Shown: positions 32,604 to 42,935, counted from the stretch's first letter. The stretch is DNA of 64,000 bases from Roridomyces roridus (GCA_029378245.1 JARKIF010000030.1:310001-374000); one strand, 5' to 3'. Made by a program: numbers and translations. The notes: generated by a model from the letters alone, not told the origin.

Positions 32604-33540
32604 CTACAGGTCAGCGTACCGCGTCGCAGAAACACAATCCAACGACACACGAATACCCGCGTAAGACCTCAACCGTTCCGCATCCGAGTCCTTCAAAGCA
32701 CCTTGAGAAAGTACAAGCTGAACCACAGCCAAATCGTGCCCGACCCGTGAATCCAACATCTCCAACACTTGTCCCCCGTTGAAAAAGTACTGCCCCCGAA
32801 TCCGGAGCTCGCGGAGCACAGGAACCATGGTGAGGCCTCCCGGAGTAAGCGTGAGGCCTTGGAAGAACTTGTCGGTGACCAAGGTCGGGACGGAGCCGTT
32901 GTCAATGACAAGGCTGTCGAGTGAGGGCGCGAGCTCGAGGATGCTGAGCAGGTCTCTAACGCGGAATCGTCGCGGATTGCGCAGCGTCGGAGGACCAGCC
33001 GTTGGAGTGAACACTGGGATCGGCGTAGGAGGTTGCAGAGGTTGCAATTGGAAGTCTCGGTGAAATATGTAATATCGAGCGTCTCGAGAGCTGGGGTTTG
33101 GAAGTGGTCCATCATCCAACCCAATTGAGGCACTTGCGATAAGAACCGGGTTTGGATCTTCCAACAAGACAGACGCGAGACGGTGATCGTGACGGAATGA
33201 ACGCCGAACATGCGTCGGATGATCGTACGCGATACAGCCGAGGTCCGTGCCGAGAGTCCGGAAATCGAGCGTCAACCACGAAAGGCGGGGGAAGGCCTCG
33301 AGTTGTATGATATAGTCGTCGACGAGATCCCGTACGGTAGAGATACAGGTCACCCAAGTGACGACCAACGAACGGATTTGGGCACAAGGAACATTAAACC
33401 ATGGCCTCACCGCTGTGCCAATGAGGCAGGACCGCTCAGTGCGAAGGTTATGAAGTTTTGGCGCAACTTGGAATAGTCCACTCGCGAACACTTGCCACTG
33501 GGTCAACTCGATAACCTCCAAGTTTGACAGGCGACCACGG
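32604..33540 (-). pseudogene. Truncated, frameshifted F-box/LRR-like copy
   Basis: The minus strand matches the C-terminal about 300 residues of the F-box gene at 24823, including an almost identical end ('ADL' stop). The middle part (about 33230-32960) is in a different frame from the two flanks, so at least two compensating small indels have occurred. The 5' half with the F-box is missing: homology ends at about 33545, where an inverted copy of the CNOT11/F-box promoter region (33559-33741) begins. It should not encode a functional adaptor. Confidence 0.8.
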
Positions 33541-33558
33541 AAGGCAAGAGTGCCAGAG

Positions 33559-33741
33559 TCATTTGACAGATCAAATCATGATCCGAGGCAAAGCCACACA
33601 CGAGGCTGTCCGCACCACCATCATGGCTTGACGCGTCCGTCGACGACCCAGACGACATGCACAGTGTCCTCCGGCAACCCCGTCACATGTCGCCCCCGGT
33701 TGACACCCCTCCATCGTCAGCCTCGGTCTCTGACCTCCTCG
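33559..33741 (-). repeat. 183-bp inverted copy of the CNOT11/F-box promoter region
   Basis: Matches the reverse complement of 37685-37867 over 183 bp without gaps; I count five differences, all transitions. It contains the first codons of the CNOT11 gene, the short divergent promoter and the bases just before the F-box start at 37864, and is joined directly to the truncated F-box copy. Confidence 0.85.
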
Positions 33742-34138
33742 ATTTTTTTACGATTTATTTAGAAAATGAGTGGATCGCGGTTACTATTTGAGAATAATCT
33801 ACACGACGGTGATAAGGTGAGTGGTACAGTCTCGGGAGGAATACCCTCTGTAACTACCATAGTAGACCGGAGCCGGTCTGTCTATGAACAAGTGTCGATA
33901 GACAGTGAATCTTTCGATACGACAGGCTGGATTCGAGCCTACTACCATAGATATCTATCCTATGAGCAACCTATGAGTCCCTCGGAGGCATACCAGTGCC
34001 ACAGTCATGCTGAATATCCCTTATGCACCAAGTATTCGCGTATCGACTCGCTGCGTAGATGATATGTAAGTATCGCCCTCGCAACACTCTCCCACAGGCT
34101 AAAATTGTGCAAGGAAGACTCGAGTACAGTACAAATCT
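33742..34138. other. Intergenic with one arm of an 80-bp direct repeat
   Basis: No gene recognised. Holds repeat arm 33863-33942 (listed next). Confidence 0.5.
33863..33942 (+). repeat. 80-bp direct repeat, left of F-box gene
   Basis: Begins TAGACCGGAGCCGGTCTGTC and ends GGCTGGATTCGAGCCTAC; the same sequence with about 15 percent difference and small indels is at 35755-35837. The two arms enclose the F-box gene at 34139-35548. The end contains a string like a Pol III B box, but I see no tRNA. Confidence 0.75.
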
Positions 34139-35548
34139 TCACTGCGGGCACAGACCCACACACGTCCATGACGTGAGCCCGCCTTCCCCGTTTCTCAGAC
34201 CAAGAAAAACCGACGTGGTTCGAGGGCGCGCCGGTAGGCTTTGTCCCCCATGACCATGTCCATGGCCACGAAGACCCTTGAAAGCCCTGTCCAACCGTAC
34301 CACATCCGCTTCCTTCATGATCAAAGCCTCCCTAAAAAACACCATCTCAACAACAGACAACCCGCGCCCAACCCGCGAGTCAACCATCTCCAACACTTTT
34401 GGGCCGCTGAAACAGTACTGCCCCGTAATCTCGAGCTCGCGGAGCACGGGAACGATTGGGTGGCGCCCCGCAGTAAATGTGAGGCTGTCGAAGAACCTGT
34501 TGGTGACCATGGTGGGGACGGAGCCGTTCTCGATGACAAGGCTGTCGAGTGAGGGCGTGAGCTCGAGGATGTTGAGAAGGTCGCCGCCGCGGATTGTGCA
34601 ACGTCGGAGAGCTAGCCGTTTCAGCGAGCACTGGGACCGGCGGAAGAGGTCGCAGAGGTTCGAAGGCTGGGTGAAATATGCGATATCCAGCGTCTCGAGA
34701 GCGGGCGTTTTGAAGTGGTCCAGCATCCAGCCCAACGGGGGCACTTTAAATGGAACTTGAATCTTCCAATACGACAGAAAGGGGAGGGTGATTCCGGCCG
34801 AATGAACGTCGAACATGCTCTCGATGATGTAGATGACAGAGCTGGGTTCCGAGCCGGCTTTGAACTCGAGTGTCAACGAGGAAAGGTTGGGGAAGGACTC
34901 GAGTTGTCGGATGCAGTCGTTCCTCAAACCCCAACTATCGCGCGTCCAAGAAATTCTCAACGAACGGATTTGCGCGTGGGGTAGATTCGTCGTGCCGGCA
35001 AGGCAGGGTCCCAGCGTGGTAAGGGTATGGAGCTCAGGGGCAATTTGGAATTCCCCCGTCTCGAACAACGCCTCGTTGTCCAAGTCGAGCATTTCCAAGC
35101 TTGACAGTCGGCCACGGAAGCCAGAGAAGCTGGGTAGGAGCTGAGGCCAATCCACACCGGAGAATCCAAGGGTCCAAAAACGATCCGAGTGGTCTGCAAG
35201 AATCCGGAACATGCGTTGCACTGTATCCAGATTATACTGACGAGAATCCGATCGGGAAGGCCGAAGCCGTATGTTCGCAATCAGGTGAATGCGGAGCAAA
35301 CAACTGCGGGAGCGCTGGAGGTAGGTCTGCACCAAGTCTACGTACATGTCGACCCAAAACGTCGACCAGAGAGAAGGACACTCGAGCGCAGCGTTCCGCC
35401 ATCCTGTGCAAACGCCTATGATACCAAACAGAGGCCCCTGGCCGACCTCATACATATACAGGTCTGTGGCAGCGTGGAAGATTTCGACCAGGATGTCGTA
35501 CGGGACTCGAAGAGCAGGGTTGTCGAGGGCGCTGGTCGCCGAGTCCAT
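34139..35548 (-). CDS. F-box/LRR-like protein
   Basis: An intronless minus-strand frame of 469 residues. The F-box is at about residues 14-60 ('LRVPYDILVEIFHAATD', then 'VCTGWRNAALECPSLWSTF'), followed by about 350 residues of leucine-rich repeats with the spacing typical of fungal F-box proteins ('FRGRLSSLEMLDL', 'SLTLEF', 'LETLDIAYF', 'LKRLALRRCTI', 'LDSLVIENGS'). It probably links Skp1-Cullin1 to a substrate for ubiquitination; the target is unknown. It is the best intact reference for the interrupted gene at 24823 and the truncated copy at 32604, but its last about 60 residues, with a 'GHGHGHGG' run, are different. An 80-bp direct repeat stands on each side. Confidence 0.85.
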   Translation of the reverse strand: MDSATSALDNPALRVPYDILVEIFHAATDLYMYEVGQGPLFGIIGVCTGWRNAALECPSLWSTFWVDMYVDLVQTYLQRSRSCLLRIHLIANIRLRPSRSDSRQYNLDTVQRMFRILADHSDRFWTLGFSGVDWPQLLPSFSGFRGRLSSLEMLDLDNEALFETGEFQIAPELHTLTTLGPCLAGTTNLPHAQIRSLRISWTRDSWGLRNDCIRQLESFPNLSSLTLEFKAGSEPSSVIYIIESMFDVHSAGITLPFLSYWKIQVPFKVPPLGWMLDHFKTPALETLDIAYFTQPSNLCDLFRRSQCSLKRLALRRCTIRGGDLLNILELTPSLDSLVIENGSVPTMVTNRFFDSLTFTAGRHPIVPVLRELEITGQYCFSGPKVLEMVDSRVGRGLSVVEMVFFREALIMKEADVVRLDRAFKGLRGHGHGHGGQSLPARPRTTSVFLGLRNGEGGLTSWTCVGLCPQ

Positions 35549-36404
35549 GGGGATTCAGGAGAGACTAGACAAAAAATGGCGGCCTTGATCCGCTAGGCGA
35601 AACCCAATTCGGAATTCCGCTCTCCTAGAAGAAAAAAAAGTGAAACAGGGCTTTGATTACTTAGACCCCACGCACTGTTGTGGGCGTGGTCCGTAGGTTA
35701 GTTAGAGTCAGGATGCGGCTGCACGTATGCATAATACCAATAACGCCTCCATATTAGACCGGAGCCGGTCTGTCTATGTATGAAGAGTGTCTATGGACAG
35801 TGAATTTTTGGGTACGACAGGCTGGATTCGAGCCTACCTTCATATGTACGGTTGCGGTCTCTCTGACGTTAGGTCCGAAGCTCTTCGCTCCCGCCGTTGT
35901 TTTCGGCTGGGAAGAATTTCTTCCTTCCTGTGCACAAACCGGTGAGCCCTCGCATGTCCGGCAATCGCGAAGAAAACCCTGACCTACATATGTTTCTAGA
36001 TGCGTCTTCCGAGGACTCAGGAGAACCTCAACGCGATTCAGCTTTGGGAGCGGGGTTGTGCCAGATCTGAGATAGTTATTGCGGCGTGCATGTTCTGAGG
36101 TGGGTCTCTTGGCTCGTGTGGTCGATATGATCCATAGATTGATTCATTTCTCAGACCATTACTACACCCTTACGAAGGGCGCAGGCGCCCGGCTGGTCCG
36201 AGTCTAGGTTTTGGTCGAGCTCAATCCAAAAAGTATGCATGCAGAAACCTGGACATGGATAATGAGAACCACGGCATACAGGGCATGAAAAGTAAAATCT
36301 ATAAAACCATATCCCATATCGGCAGCATAATCGGCGGTAAAAAAAAAGACCATAGAAAAGTACGTAGCAGTATGCATGGAAAGAAAACGAAGAAAAGAGA
36401 CAAA
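35549..36404. other. Intergenic with right arm of the direct repeat
   Basis: Promoter of the F-box gene and 3' flank of CNOT11. Apart from the repeat arm 35755-35837 nothing is recognised. Confidence 0.45.
35755..35837 (+). repeat. 80-bp direct repeat, right of F-box gene
   Basis: Partner of 33863-33942, same orientation, 1.9 kb apart; see that entry. Confidence 0.75.
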
Positions 36405-37769
36405 TCAGAGGCGTCCTTGCGCCAACACACCATACAGACCCCTCGCCTCTCCGAATCGCGCAAACCGGAGGCTAAAGTGCGTCATCTCTATGCAATCAGC
36501 GTCGTTCGTGGGGTCGACGATCCCAGCCTTGATGAGCGAGGCGTAAAAACGGCAGAGCTATCATAGTTGTGCGTCAGCAAAGAAACGGAAAGAAGCACAA
36601 CACGACGCACATGCTGCACGGCTTGCGCGACACGATCGTCGGATACGACTTCCTGCTCAGTATGCTCTACCCACGTCACAGCGCCATGGACAAACTGCCC
36701 AAGCACCTCCGAGCGCACCAACGACCCGATCGAAAGCCCACCTGCTTCACCGCCGACACTAGATGGGCTGTCATCGCGGAGAAGCCGACCGATGACATCG
36801 AATGCGTGGAGTGTTGGAGGGAGGGATGCGAGGGCACCGAGGCAAGGGCCGGCGAGAGCTGCTGGCGTGGGCGCTGCGAGGCGTGCATGGAGGAGTGGGA
36901 TTGCGAGGGACGGGTTATTCGCGACGAGTGGTGCGATGTCGGGTGTAGTGAGGAGAGGCGCTGCAGCGAGGGCAGGGAGGAGTGGTGCGATTTGCTGCAT
37001 TGGTTTGGTTTTTCAGTGGTATGAACATGGGATGGACTACGTACGCGTTGCTCGGCGAGAGTAAGGACCCGGGTTCGTGCTGCGAGGATGAGCCGCATTG
37101 CGTGTGCGAGAGCAGCGTTTTGCTCGTCTTCTTCGGGTGGAATGATGCGTCCGGATTCGGAGGCAGAGGCTGGTGCCTCGGAGGGCGGTGAATACATGTC
37201 GTCTCTGAGGAAGGGTTCAGACGGCGTCAGATACGGAGATCAACCACGCACACAGTATGATACAATGCATCGTCGAGGATTAATTGCGTGGCTCGTAAGT
37301 TCGGTGGCAATAGTGAGCGTGCCAGGGCGTTCGGGGAGTAAGGGCCGATATCGTCACCATCGCCCTTGAGGATTTTCCAGAGAACCCAGACGAGGGGCTC
37401 GTTCGGAGACACTCCACCATCCTTGGCGACAGCGAGAGCCGCCTCGCGCTCCTTGACAAAGGTGAGGAAGAGGACCGATTTGAAGGGATTGATGGAGATC
37501 GGATGTGGCGAGTACAGTGAGAAAAGGATGAAGGAGACAAGGATCCGGTCGGTGAGCTGCGTGTTCAGCGACGACTCGAGTACTGGGAGGAGAGCGTCGA
37601 GGGCGAGCTGGAAGGTCGATGTCGAGTGGGCGAGGCGGGAAAAGGCTGGGGTCGCTGCAGAGCACGGGTAGGTGCTGGCACGGACGAGGAGGTCAGAGAC
37701 CGAGGCTGACGATGGAGGGGCGTCGACCGGGGGCGACATGTGACGGGGTTGCTGGAGGACACTGTGCAT
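36405..37769 (-). CDS. CNOT11: CCR4-NOT complex subunit 11 homologue
   Basis: Minus-strand exons 37769-37252, 37204-37045, 36994-36611 and 36557-36405 encode 404 residues. The N-terminal half has the helical block found in CNOT11 ('DRILVSFILFSLYSPHPISINPFKSV', shortened here). The C-terminal DUF2363-type domain is clear: 'ANNPSLAIPLL', 'HAFDVIGRLL', 'LGQFVHGAV' and the final 'LCRFYASLIKAGIVD....THFSLRFARFGEARGLYGVL', which corresponds to the '[24 protein letters not shown]' end of the animal protein. The last exon is needed to see this. The subunit docks on CNOT1 in the cytoplasmic deadenylase complex that shortens mRNA poly-A tails. The start codon is 94 bp from the oppositely oriented F-box gene. 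The only clear housekeeping gene in the window. Confidence 0.85.
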
Positions 37770-37867
37770 GTTGTCTGGGTCGTCGACGGACGCGTCAAGC
37801 CATGATGGTGGTGCGGACAGCCTCGTGTGTGGCTTTGCCTCGGATCATGATCTGATCTGTCAAATGA
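37685..37867 (+). repeat. Source of the 183-bp inverted copy at 33559
   Basis: Covers the first 28 codons of CNOT11, the 94-bp divergent promoter and the first bases of the F-box gene. See 33559-33741. Confidence 0.85.
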
Positions 37868-39150
37868 CTCTTGCCCTCATGAGCGACTTTTCTCTGGGCG
37901 GTTTATCGCTCGACGATCCAGCTCCAGTCCCATACGACCTCTTGCTCGACATCTTCAAACTTGCGGCAGATGATTCGGACCTGCTGGGCAGGGGGCCATT
38001 GCTTGCTATCAGCCAAGTCTGCAGGCATTGGCGGGACTCTGCCCTGGAATCCCCGGTCCTCTGGTCTACCTTTGCGGCAGACGCACGGGGGACGATATCA
38101 CACCTCCAATTGCTCCAACTCTACCTACAACGGTCCCGCGATCTTCCCCTGTCCGTGCGTCTCCATTCCCGTTGGGAGTCGGAGGAGGACCCTCGTAGAC
38201 CGGTCCTTGTAGCCCTTCTGACCCTCCTCGCTGAACACTCGGATCGCCTCTTCAGCCTCCAGTTCACCGGGAGCTGGTACGACATCCAGATATCCGAGTT
38301 TCGGGGCAGATTGCCACGACTGGAGATTCTGGGATTATGTTCCATTTCTCTATGCGAGTCTCTTCAATTCCAGCTGGCACCAAGACTCCACACCCTGCGG
38401 GCTGAGGCAGGGTGCATCACAACGGGGGACTCCGGTCGTCGTCGACCATGGGAGCTTATTCCCTGCGCGCAGATTCGCTCCCTAGTCATTTCACAGCACT
38501 TCTCATGGCCGACGCCGGATGACGCCGGCCTGCAGCTCGAGGAATTCTCAAATCTCACAAATCTCAAATACATCATCCGCCCAGGGAATGGCAGCCGGAT
38601 TCTCAGCGTGTGGGGAACCCGCTCCGCGCCATTCCTTCTACCGCATCTTACAACTTGGTGCATCGATTACGAAGGCCCAGAGTCCTTTTTCAAAATATCC
38701 GAGCTGGCCGAGATGTCGGATCATTTCACCATCCCGACTCTAAAGTCCCTCGACATAATCTACTTCGCCGACCCCGCCCACCTTTGCTCCTTCCTATACC
38801 GTTCGGGCTGCGCACTGACGCACCTGACTCTCCGGAGGAGCTCTATCCGCGCCGGCGAGATGCTGGACATCCTCGAGGCCGTTCCTGCGCTCGAAAGTCT
38901 CCTCATCGACAACGGGTACATGTTTCAATGGACCAAGCTTTTGGACATGTTGCAGTCCCGCGTCGACGTCGGATCTGAATCCAAGTTGGGGTTGGTAGAG
39001 CTGGTGCTTCCGAGAGGATCTGTTGAGGAGGAGGATTTGATGCGCTTGAAGGGCTTTGTTGGGATTCATGTCTCGGTGGTTTTCGTTGATAAGACTAATA
39101 GTGTATACCAGGAAGCATGCCTCAAACAACGTCGGTTTTTATTGGTCTGA
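37864..39150 (+). CDS. F-box/LRR-like protein
   Basis: Intronless, 428 residues from the ATG at 37864 (an in-frame ATG at 37879 is an alternative start). The F-box is at about residues 20-65 ('VPYDLLLDIFKLAADDS', 'ISQVCRHWRDSALESPVLWSTF'). Leucine-rich repeats follow to the end ('FRGRLPRLEILGL', 'LKSLDIIYFADP', 'ALTHLTLRRSSI', 'ALESLLIDNGY'). It is more distant from the minus-strand F-box genes than those are from each other. Expected role is SCF substrate adaptor, target unknown. It is divergently paired with CNOT11 and probably shares regulatory sequence with it. The relic at 29826 derives from a gene of this subtype. Confidence 0.85.
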   Translation: MTLALMSDFSLGGLSLDDPAPVPYDLLLDIFKLAADDSDLLGRGPLLAISQVCRHWRDSALESPVLWSTFAADARGTISHLQLLQLYLQRSRDLPLSVRLHSRWESEEDPRRPVLVALLTLLAEHSDRLFSLQFTGSWYDIQISEFRGRLPRLEILGLCSISLCESLQFQLAPRLHTLRAEAGCITTGDSGRRRPWELIPCAQIRSLVISQHFSWPTPDDAGLQLEEFSNLTNLKYIIRPGNGSRILSVWGTRSAPFLLPHLTTWCIDYEGPESFFKISELAEMSDHFTIPTLKSLDIIYFADPAHLCSFLYRSGCALTHLTLRRSSIRAGEMLDILEAVPALESLLIDNGYMFQWTKLLDMLQSRVDVGSESKLGLVELVLPRGSVEEEDLMRLKGFVGIHVSVVFVDKTNSVYQEACLKQRRFLLV

Positions 39151-39965
39151 GAAAAGGAACCGGCGGGGGTACGTCATGGTGCGCCGGTCTTTCCCAGCAG
39201 TGTTCGTGAACGCTTGTGAACACCCTCGACAAGTCGTACAGTGTACCTTGAAGATTCAAAACTCGGGCCTTGACTTTTGAACTGTAATACGCATTTACTG
39301 GATACTTGAGAAATTCAACCAGGGAACTTGAGGCCCATGCCACGTGGGCACGGTAAATTCGTCGTTACGATTCTTACTTGTTTAGAATCGTTCTTTATGG
39401 ATCCCCTTTCCATCAAACCGTCCCCGATGCCCATTTAGAAACTCCACCCCCATGAGCTGTAGATTTTCCGATCAGTTTCCGAATCAGCTGTCTCCGACGC
39501 ACCGGCCACCAGAATCACGGCTTCTCACTTACATCATATAACATGTCTCGGCATGGCTGATCCGACCCATGCATTGTCACATATGGATTATGCATTGTCC
39601 ACGGCTGAGATGCCTTCTGTGCCGCTCGCGTTCCGAGGATGTGCCACTGATGATATTGGATTTTTCGCTTCAAGACCTGCCCGACAAACTTTGAGGCATT
39701 CCACTGCCTTCGGCATCTCCAGTATTCAGTCGTGACTTCGGCATGATGATATCGGGCTACTATGTGGATTCGCACACGAGCTCGGCATCTTGATACTGTC
39801 ACCGGCGCTCGGCATCTGGACGCGATTTCATGCATTTCCGCGGCGGCAATTGGCTTCGCAATGACCAAGTTCCGTTGATATCCATGTAGCACCAGCTCGC
39901 ATTCCATATTTTTTTTAAAAAAAGTTCAAAAAAATCTCACATTTTCAGATGTTGAAACAGGCGGG

Positions 39966-40006
39966 ATCGTTTCTGCCATGCGGGAGCAATGGCCTCAAAG
40001 CCAGGT
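39966..40006 (+). repeat. 41-bp block shared with 41588-41628
   Basis: Begins ATCGTTTCTGCCATGC and ends GGCCTCAAAGCCAGGT, differing at two positions from the copy at 41588. Confidence 0.7.
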
Positions 40007-40166
40007 GACTCCTTACCACCATGTCGCCGACTCATCGACTTGCTCAAAGCGCGTTCACTTGTCTCTGTCAACATTCGGTGAACGAACCCACGGAGTCAGT
40101 TCCCGGCGTCGCCTGACCTGGGGTACGCGTGAGTCTGGGAGAAAGGAGGACAATTCCGGCATGCCA

Positions 40167-40173
40167 TATAAAA
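40167..40173 (+). promoter_or_regulatory. TATA box of LEA-2-like secreted gene
   Basis: TATAAAA, 60 bp before the ATG at 40227, the same spacing as for the other TATA-driven small genes in the window. Confidence 0.6.
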
Positions 40174-40226
40174 GAGACGCTCAGCCCTGCCCCTTGTCGT
40201 GCCTGTAACTGCCTGTAATCGCCGCA

Positions 40227-40963
40227 ATGCCTCGCCTCACCCCGCTTCTCTTCGGTCTTCTGGTCTCAATCCTCGTCAGTGCTGCCCCGCCGCCCGCGTC
40301 TCTGAGCTCCAGGGACCTCCTCGGCGAGATCATCGACGCTCTGGGTATCGGTCTGGTCACTCAAATCAACACCACGATCACGGTGGGGCGTTTTGATTGC
40401 CTAGATTGCCACACTCATGCGTCGCAGCTCGACTCTCTTGTCACCAACCTGGTTTCGTGAGTATACTCAGGCGGCCCCCCGTCGTTTTCTCGTCTCAATC
40501 GTGCGTATGTAGCGTCAATGTGGAGGGTCTGTTTGGTCCTTGTTCTTCATTTTCGCATCTCCAACTCTCACAGTCCAGAACCCCCTCCCCTTCGAGCTCA
40601 CCCTCGACACCGTTTCCTCCACCGCCGGCATCAATAACACCGTCTTCGCCTCGTTCAATCACACCTTTTCCACCGGCATTGTCGTGCCACCTTTTGGCAA
40701 AGCGCAAACAGGCGTCATCGACAATGTGCTGCTCACCCAAGGCGCCGTCGCTACACTGGCCATCATCCCGCTCGGGTTCCTCGACTTGCTGGAGGTTGAC
40801 ACCAACGTCCGGTGCGTGTACATATGCCTCAGCGTCGATTGATATAGAACTTGATATTTGCCCAAATTGCAGGGCACTGACGATCGACGGCCTCCTTGGA
40901 GTTCCATTGAGCATCACCGGTTTGCACCAGAAGAATGTTTCGACTTTGTACGGACACCTTTAG
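40227..40963 (+). CDS. Small secreted LEA-2-like protein
   Basis: Four exons, 40227-40456, 40513-40535, 40574-40811 and 40873-40963, encode 193 residues. Exon 2 is a micro-exon of 23 bp; without it exons 1 and 3 do not share a frame. Residues 1-19 are a signal peptide. The rest has the pattern of the LEA-2/immunoglobulin-like fold seen in several agaricomycete proteins: 'VQNPLPFELTLDTVSSTAGINN', 'VVPPFGKAQTGVIDNVLLTQGA', 'IPLGFLDLL'. There are several N-glycosylation sequons (NTT, NNT, NHT, NVS). It is likely exported or a cell-surface protein; the role is unknown. The first cysteines are in 'FDCLDC'. Confidence 0.72.
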
Positions 40964-42015
40964 ATTGACAAGTCACCGGCTCATTGCTCATCGTTCGTTT
41001 AGGTACTTTTTGGATCTCACTGCATCTTGAGCGACTTGCAATCGGTTGAATTCTGCTTCGTTTCGAGGATTGTAACTATCAGGTCGTTCGCAGTCTCGGA
41101 ATGGATTTCTGGATGTGTGAATGGGACGATAATGAACCTGATATATATCGGAGTGGGACATGCAAAAACGGAGAAACCAACTCTAGATCTATCAGCCAAC
41201 ACTATGAAGCCTCTGACAAAGCGACACCGCTCTTGTCTTCCCTGACCAGGCGCAGGCTCCGCGCAGCGTTGGGCGTCCTCTTGTCCGCAAATGCGCAGGC
41301 TCCGCGCACAGTCAGCGTTGGACGTCCATTCCTCGAACAACTTACGGTCCCGTTCGTATCTTTCTTGTATTCATCTTGTCTGTGTAGTTGTTCTTTCAAT
41401 TTGGATCAGGTTATCTTGAACAAACCTTGAATGCCTTTACGATTCCTAACTTGCTTAGGAATCATTCTTTTTAACCACCCCCCTTTGCCCACCAATTCTT
41501 ATTCAAGTGCAGCGAACGACGGATATATCCACTATCTAGTTGCTTGTACAACTGATGCAATTTATAACAAATCACAAAGAAGGTGGAATCGCTTCTGCCA
41601 TGCAGGAGCAATGGCCTCAAAGCCAGGTATTCTCGAGAATCTTCCCTCGGAATCCGTGAATTTTGCTAGTCTCTGTAACAGACAATCGATCTCAGTGACG
41701 ATCAAAGATGTACTGATATGGAATTTTGCACACCTGCAGGCGCTCCAGATTCAAACATCACATGCATGACAGACGACCAGCACGATGGGCATGGAACAGG
41801 GACAAATTTCGTTCAACTTCTGAATCATGCATCTTGATTCGACTACATTCCCGATATCGTCGGATGTTCCTGAACCGCAGAGCGCCTGTATCACATCTCT
41901 AAACAAGAGTGGGACATGTAGAATGTGAATCTGCGGCAGGAGCTAATCGACATTGACTTGACCGTGCTGCTTACACAGGCACTTCAAACATAATAGCTCG
42001 AATTAAATCTAACAC
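40964..42015. other. Intergenic with second copy of dispersed repeat
   Basis: 41230-41330 holds a short imperfect duplication ('GCAGGCTCCGCGCA..CAGCGTTGG.CGTCC' twice). 41438-41628 is the second, shorter copy of the degenerate repeat seen at 39363-40006. No gene seen. Confidence 0.45.
41588..41628 (+). repeat. 41-bp block shared with 39966-40006
   Basis: See 39966; two mismatches and no gap. Confidence 0.7.
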
Positions 42016-42408
42016 TCAATCCAAGTCCTCCGGAATCACAAACGCAAGAATCCTCCCACTCCCATGATCCAGCGCCTTCGCAGCCACACTCGCCACATTC
42101 AACCCCAGGATGACCTCTCCCGACAACGGTACACCTGTTGCATTCTCCCAGCTAGTTCCCACTGGCTCGAGTGCAGTGGAGCTCCCAACACGCCAGAAGG
42201 CTTCCCCTGGGCCGTCCCAATAAAATGCGTACGAGGGGTAGCCAAAGGAGAAGCTGAGGAGGAAGTTCGTTGTGTTCTCGTTGGTGGTTGTGAGGAACCC
42301 CATCACGTCGTCGAAAGGCTGGGTAGTGCCGTAGGCCAGATGGTGAAGGTTCCCTGGTCCGTACGTCGTTACGATCGGCGCGACGCCGTCGCTGTAGGTC
42401 ATGGCCAT
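42016..42408 (-). CDS. FYWDG-family small protein, copy 1
   Basis: A single coding exon of 130 residues on the minus strand. No signal peptide, membrane segment or cysteine, so it is probably cytosolic. Conserved landmarks shared with copies 2 and 3: 'GVAPIVTTYGPGNLHHLAYG' at 8-27, a 'TNFLLSFSFGY..YAFYWDGPGEAFWRVG' core at about 47-76, 'VGTSWENATGVPLSGEVILGLNVAS' and the terminal 'IPEDLD'. The regular spacing of aromatic residues suggests a beta-sandwich or lectin-like fold, but I know no named family. A 5' UTR intron appears to end at the CACAG 12 bases before the ATG. It is arranged head-to-head with copy 2. Confidence 0.7.
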   Translation of the reverse strand: MAMTYSDGVAPIVTTYGPGNLHHLAYGTTQPFDDVMGFLTTTNENTTNFLLSFSFGYPSYAFYWDGPGEAFWRVGSSTALEPVGTSWENATGVPLSGEVILGLNVASVAAKALDHGSGRILAFVIPEDLD

Positions 42409-42935
42409 CTTTGTAAACCTGTGGGAGAATGAACATCGTGCGAGCAGGTGATTTGTGGAGTTGACTGACGAAAGTCTGCGATCGGTGGAAGTGAATGAGT
42501 ATTCTACTATGGGGCGCGCCCAGTCTTATACCCCCGCCGAGCGCTAAAAGCGAAATTTGGATATGACAGCTCGTAGGCTGCACACTCGCTGATAGAAAGA
42601 GGAGAATGTTCGACCGAAGTGAAGGACATGGATTCAAGTCTGGCGAAGCTGTCTGGCGACAGGACAAATGGTCCTGATGCCAAAACTGTGACTTCTGATC
42701 GTCCTGAGAGCTGAGCGCTGAGCGTCTATCGTTAGACAGCGCCTTTTTTCCGGGGATATCGGCATTTGTGCCGCCACACAATCTAGAAATACAACACAGG
42801 CGCCGGCAAGGACATATAAAAGCGCCTCGGATGGTGCATCTCTGCACTTAAGTGTGATAAGTTACAACTTCCAGGTGGGCACTGTATTTCAACCACTGCC
42901 AAACCCAATTTTCAACCCATTATTCGCAGTACGCC
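42409..42935. promoter_or_regulatory. Divergent promoter between FYWDG copies 1 and 2
   Basis: The 527-bp region carries TATAAG on the minus strand (42525-42530, for copy 1) and TATAAAA on the plus strand (42815-42821, for copy 2). Both genes seem to have an intron in the 5' leader: copy 2 has a donor near 42873 (GTGGGC) and an acceptor CAG at 42928-42930, six bases before the ATG. Confidence 0.55.

Larger units (their letters stand above)
39151..40226. other. Intergenic with degenerate repeats
   Basis: From 39363 to about 40006 the sequence shares scattered blocks with 41438-41628: 'ACGATTC..ACTTG.TTAG.AATC.TTCTTT' at the start and a 41-bp block at the end. It looks like a decayed, several-hundred-base dispersed repeat. 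A CTCGGCAT string recurs several times between 39550 and 39810. No gene. Confidence 0.45.
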
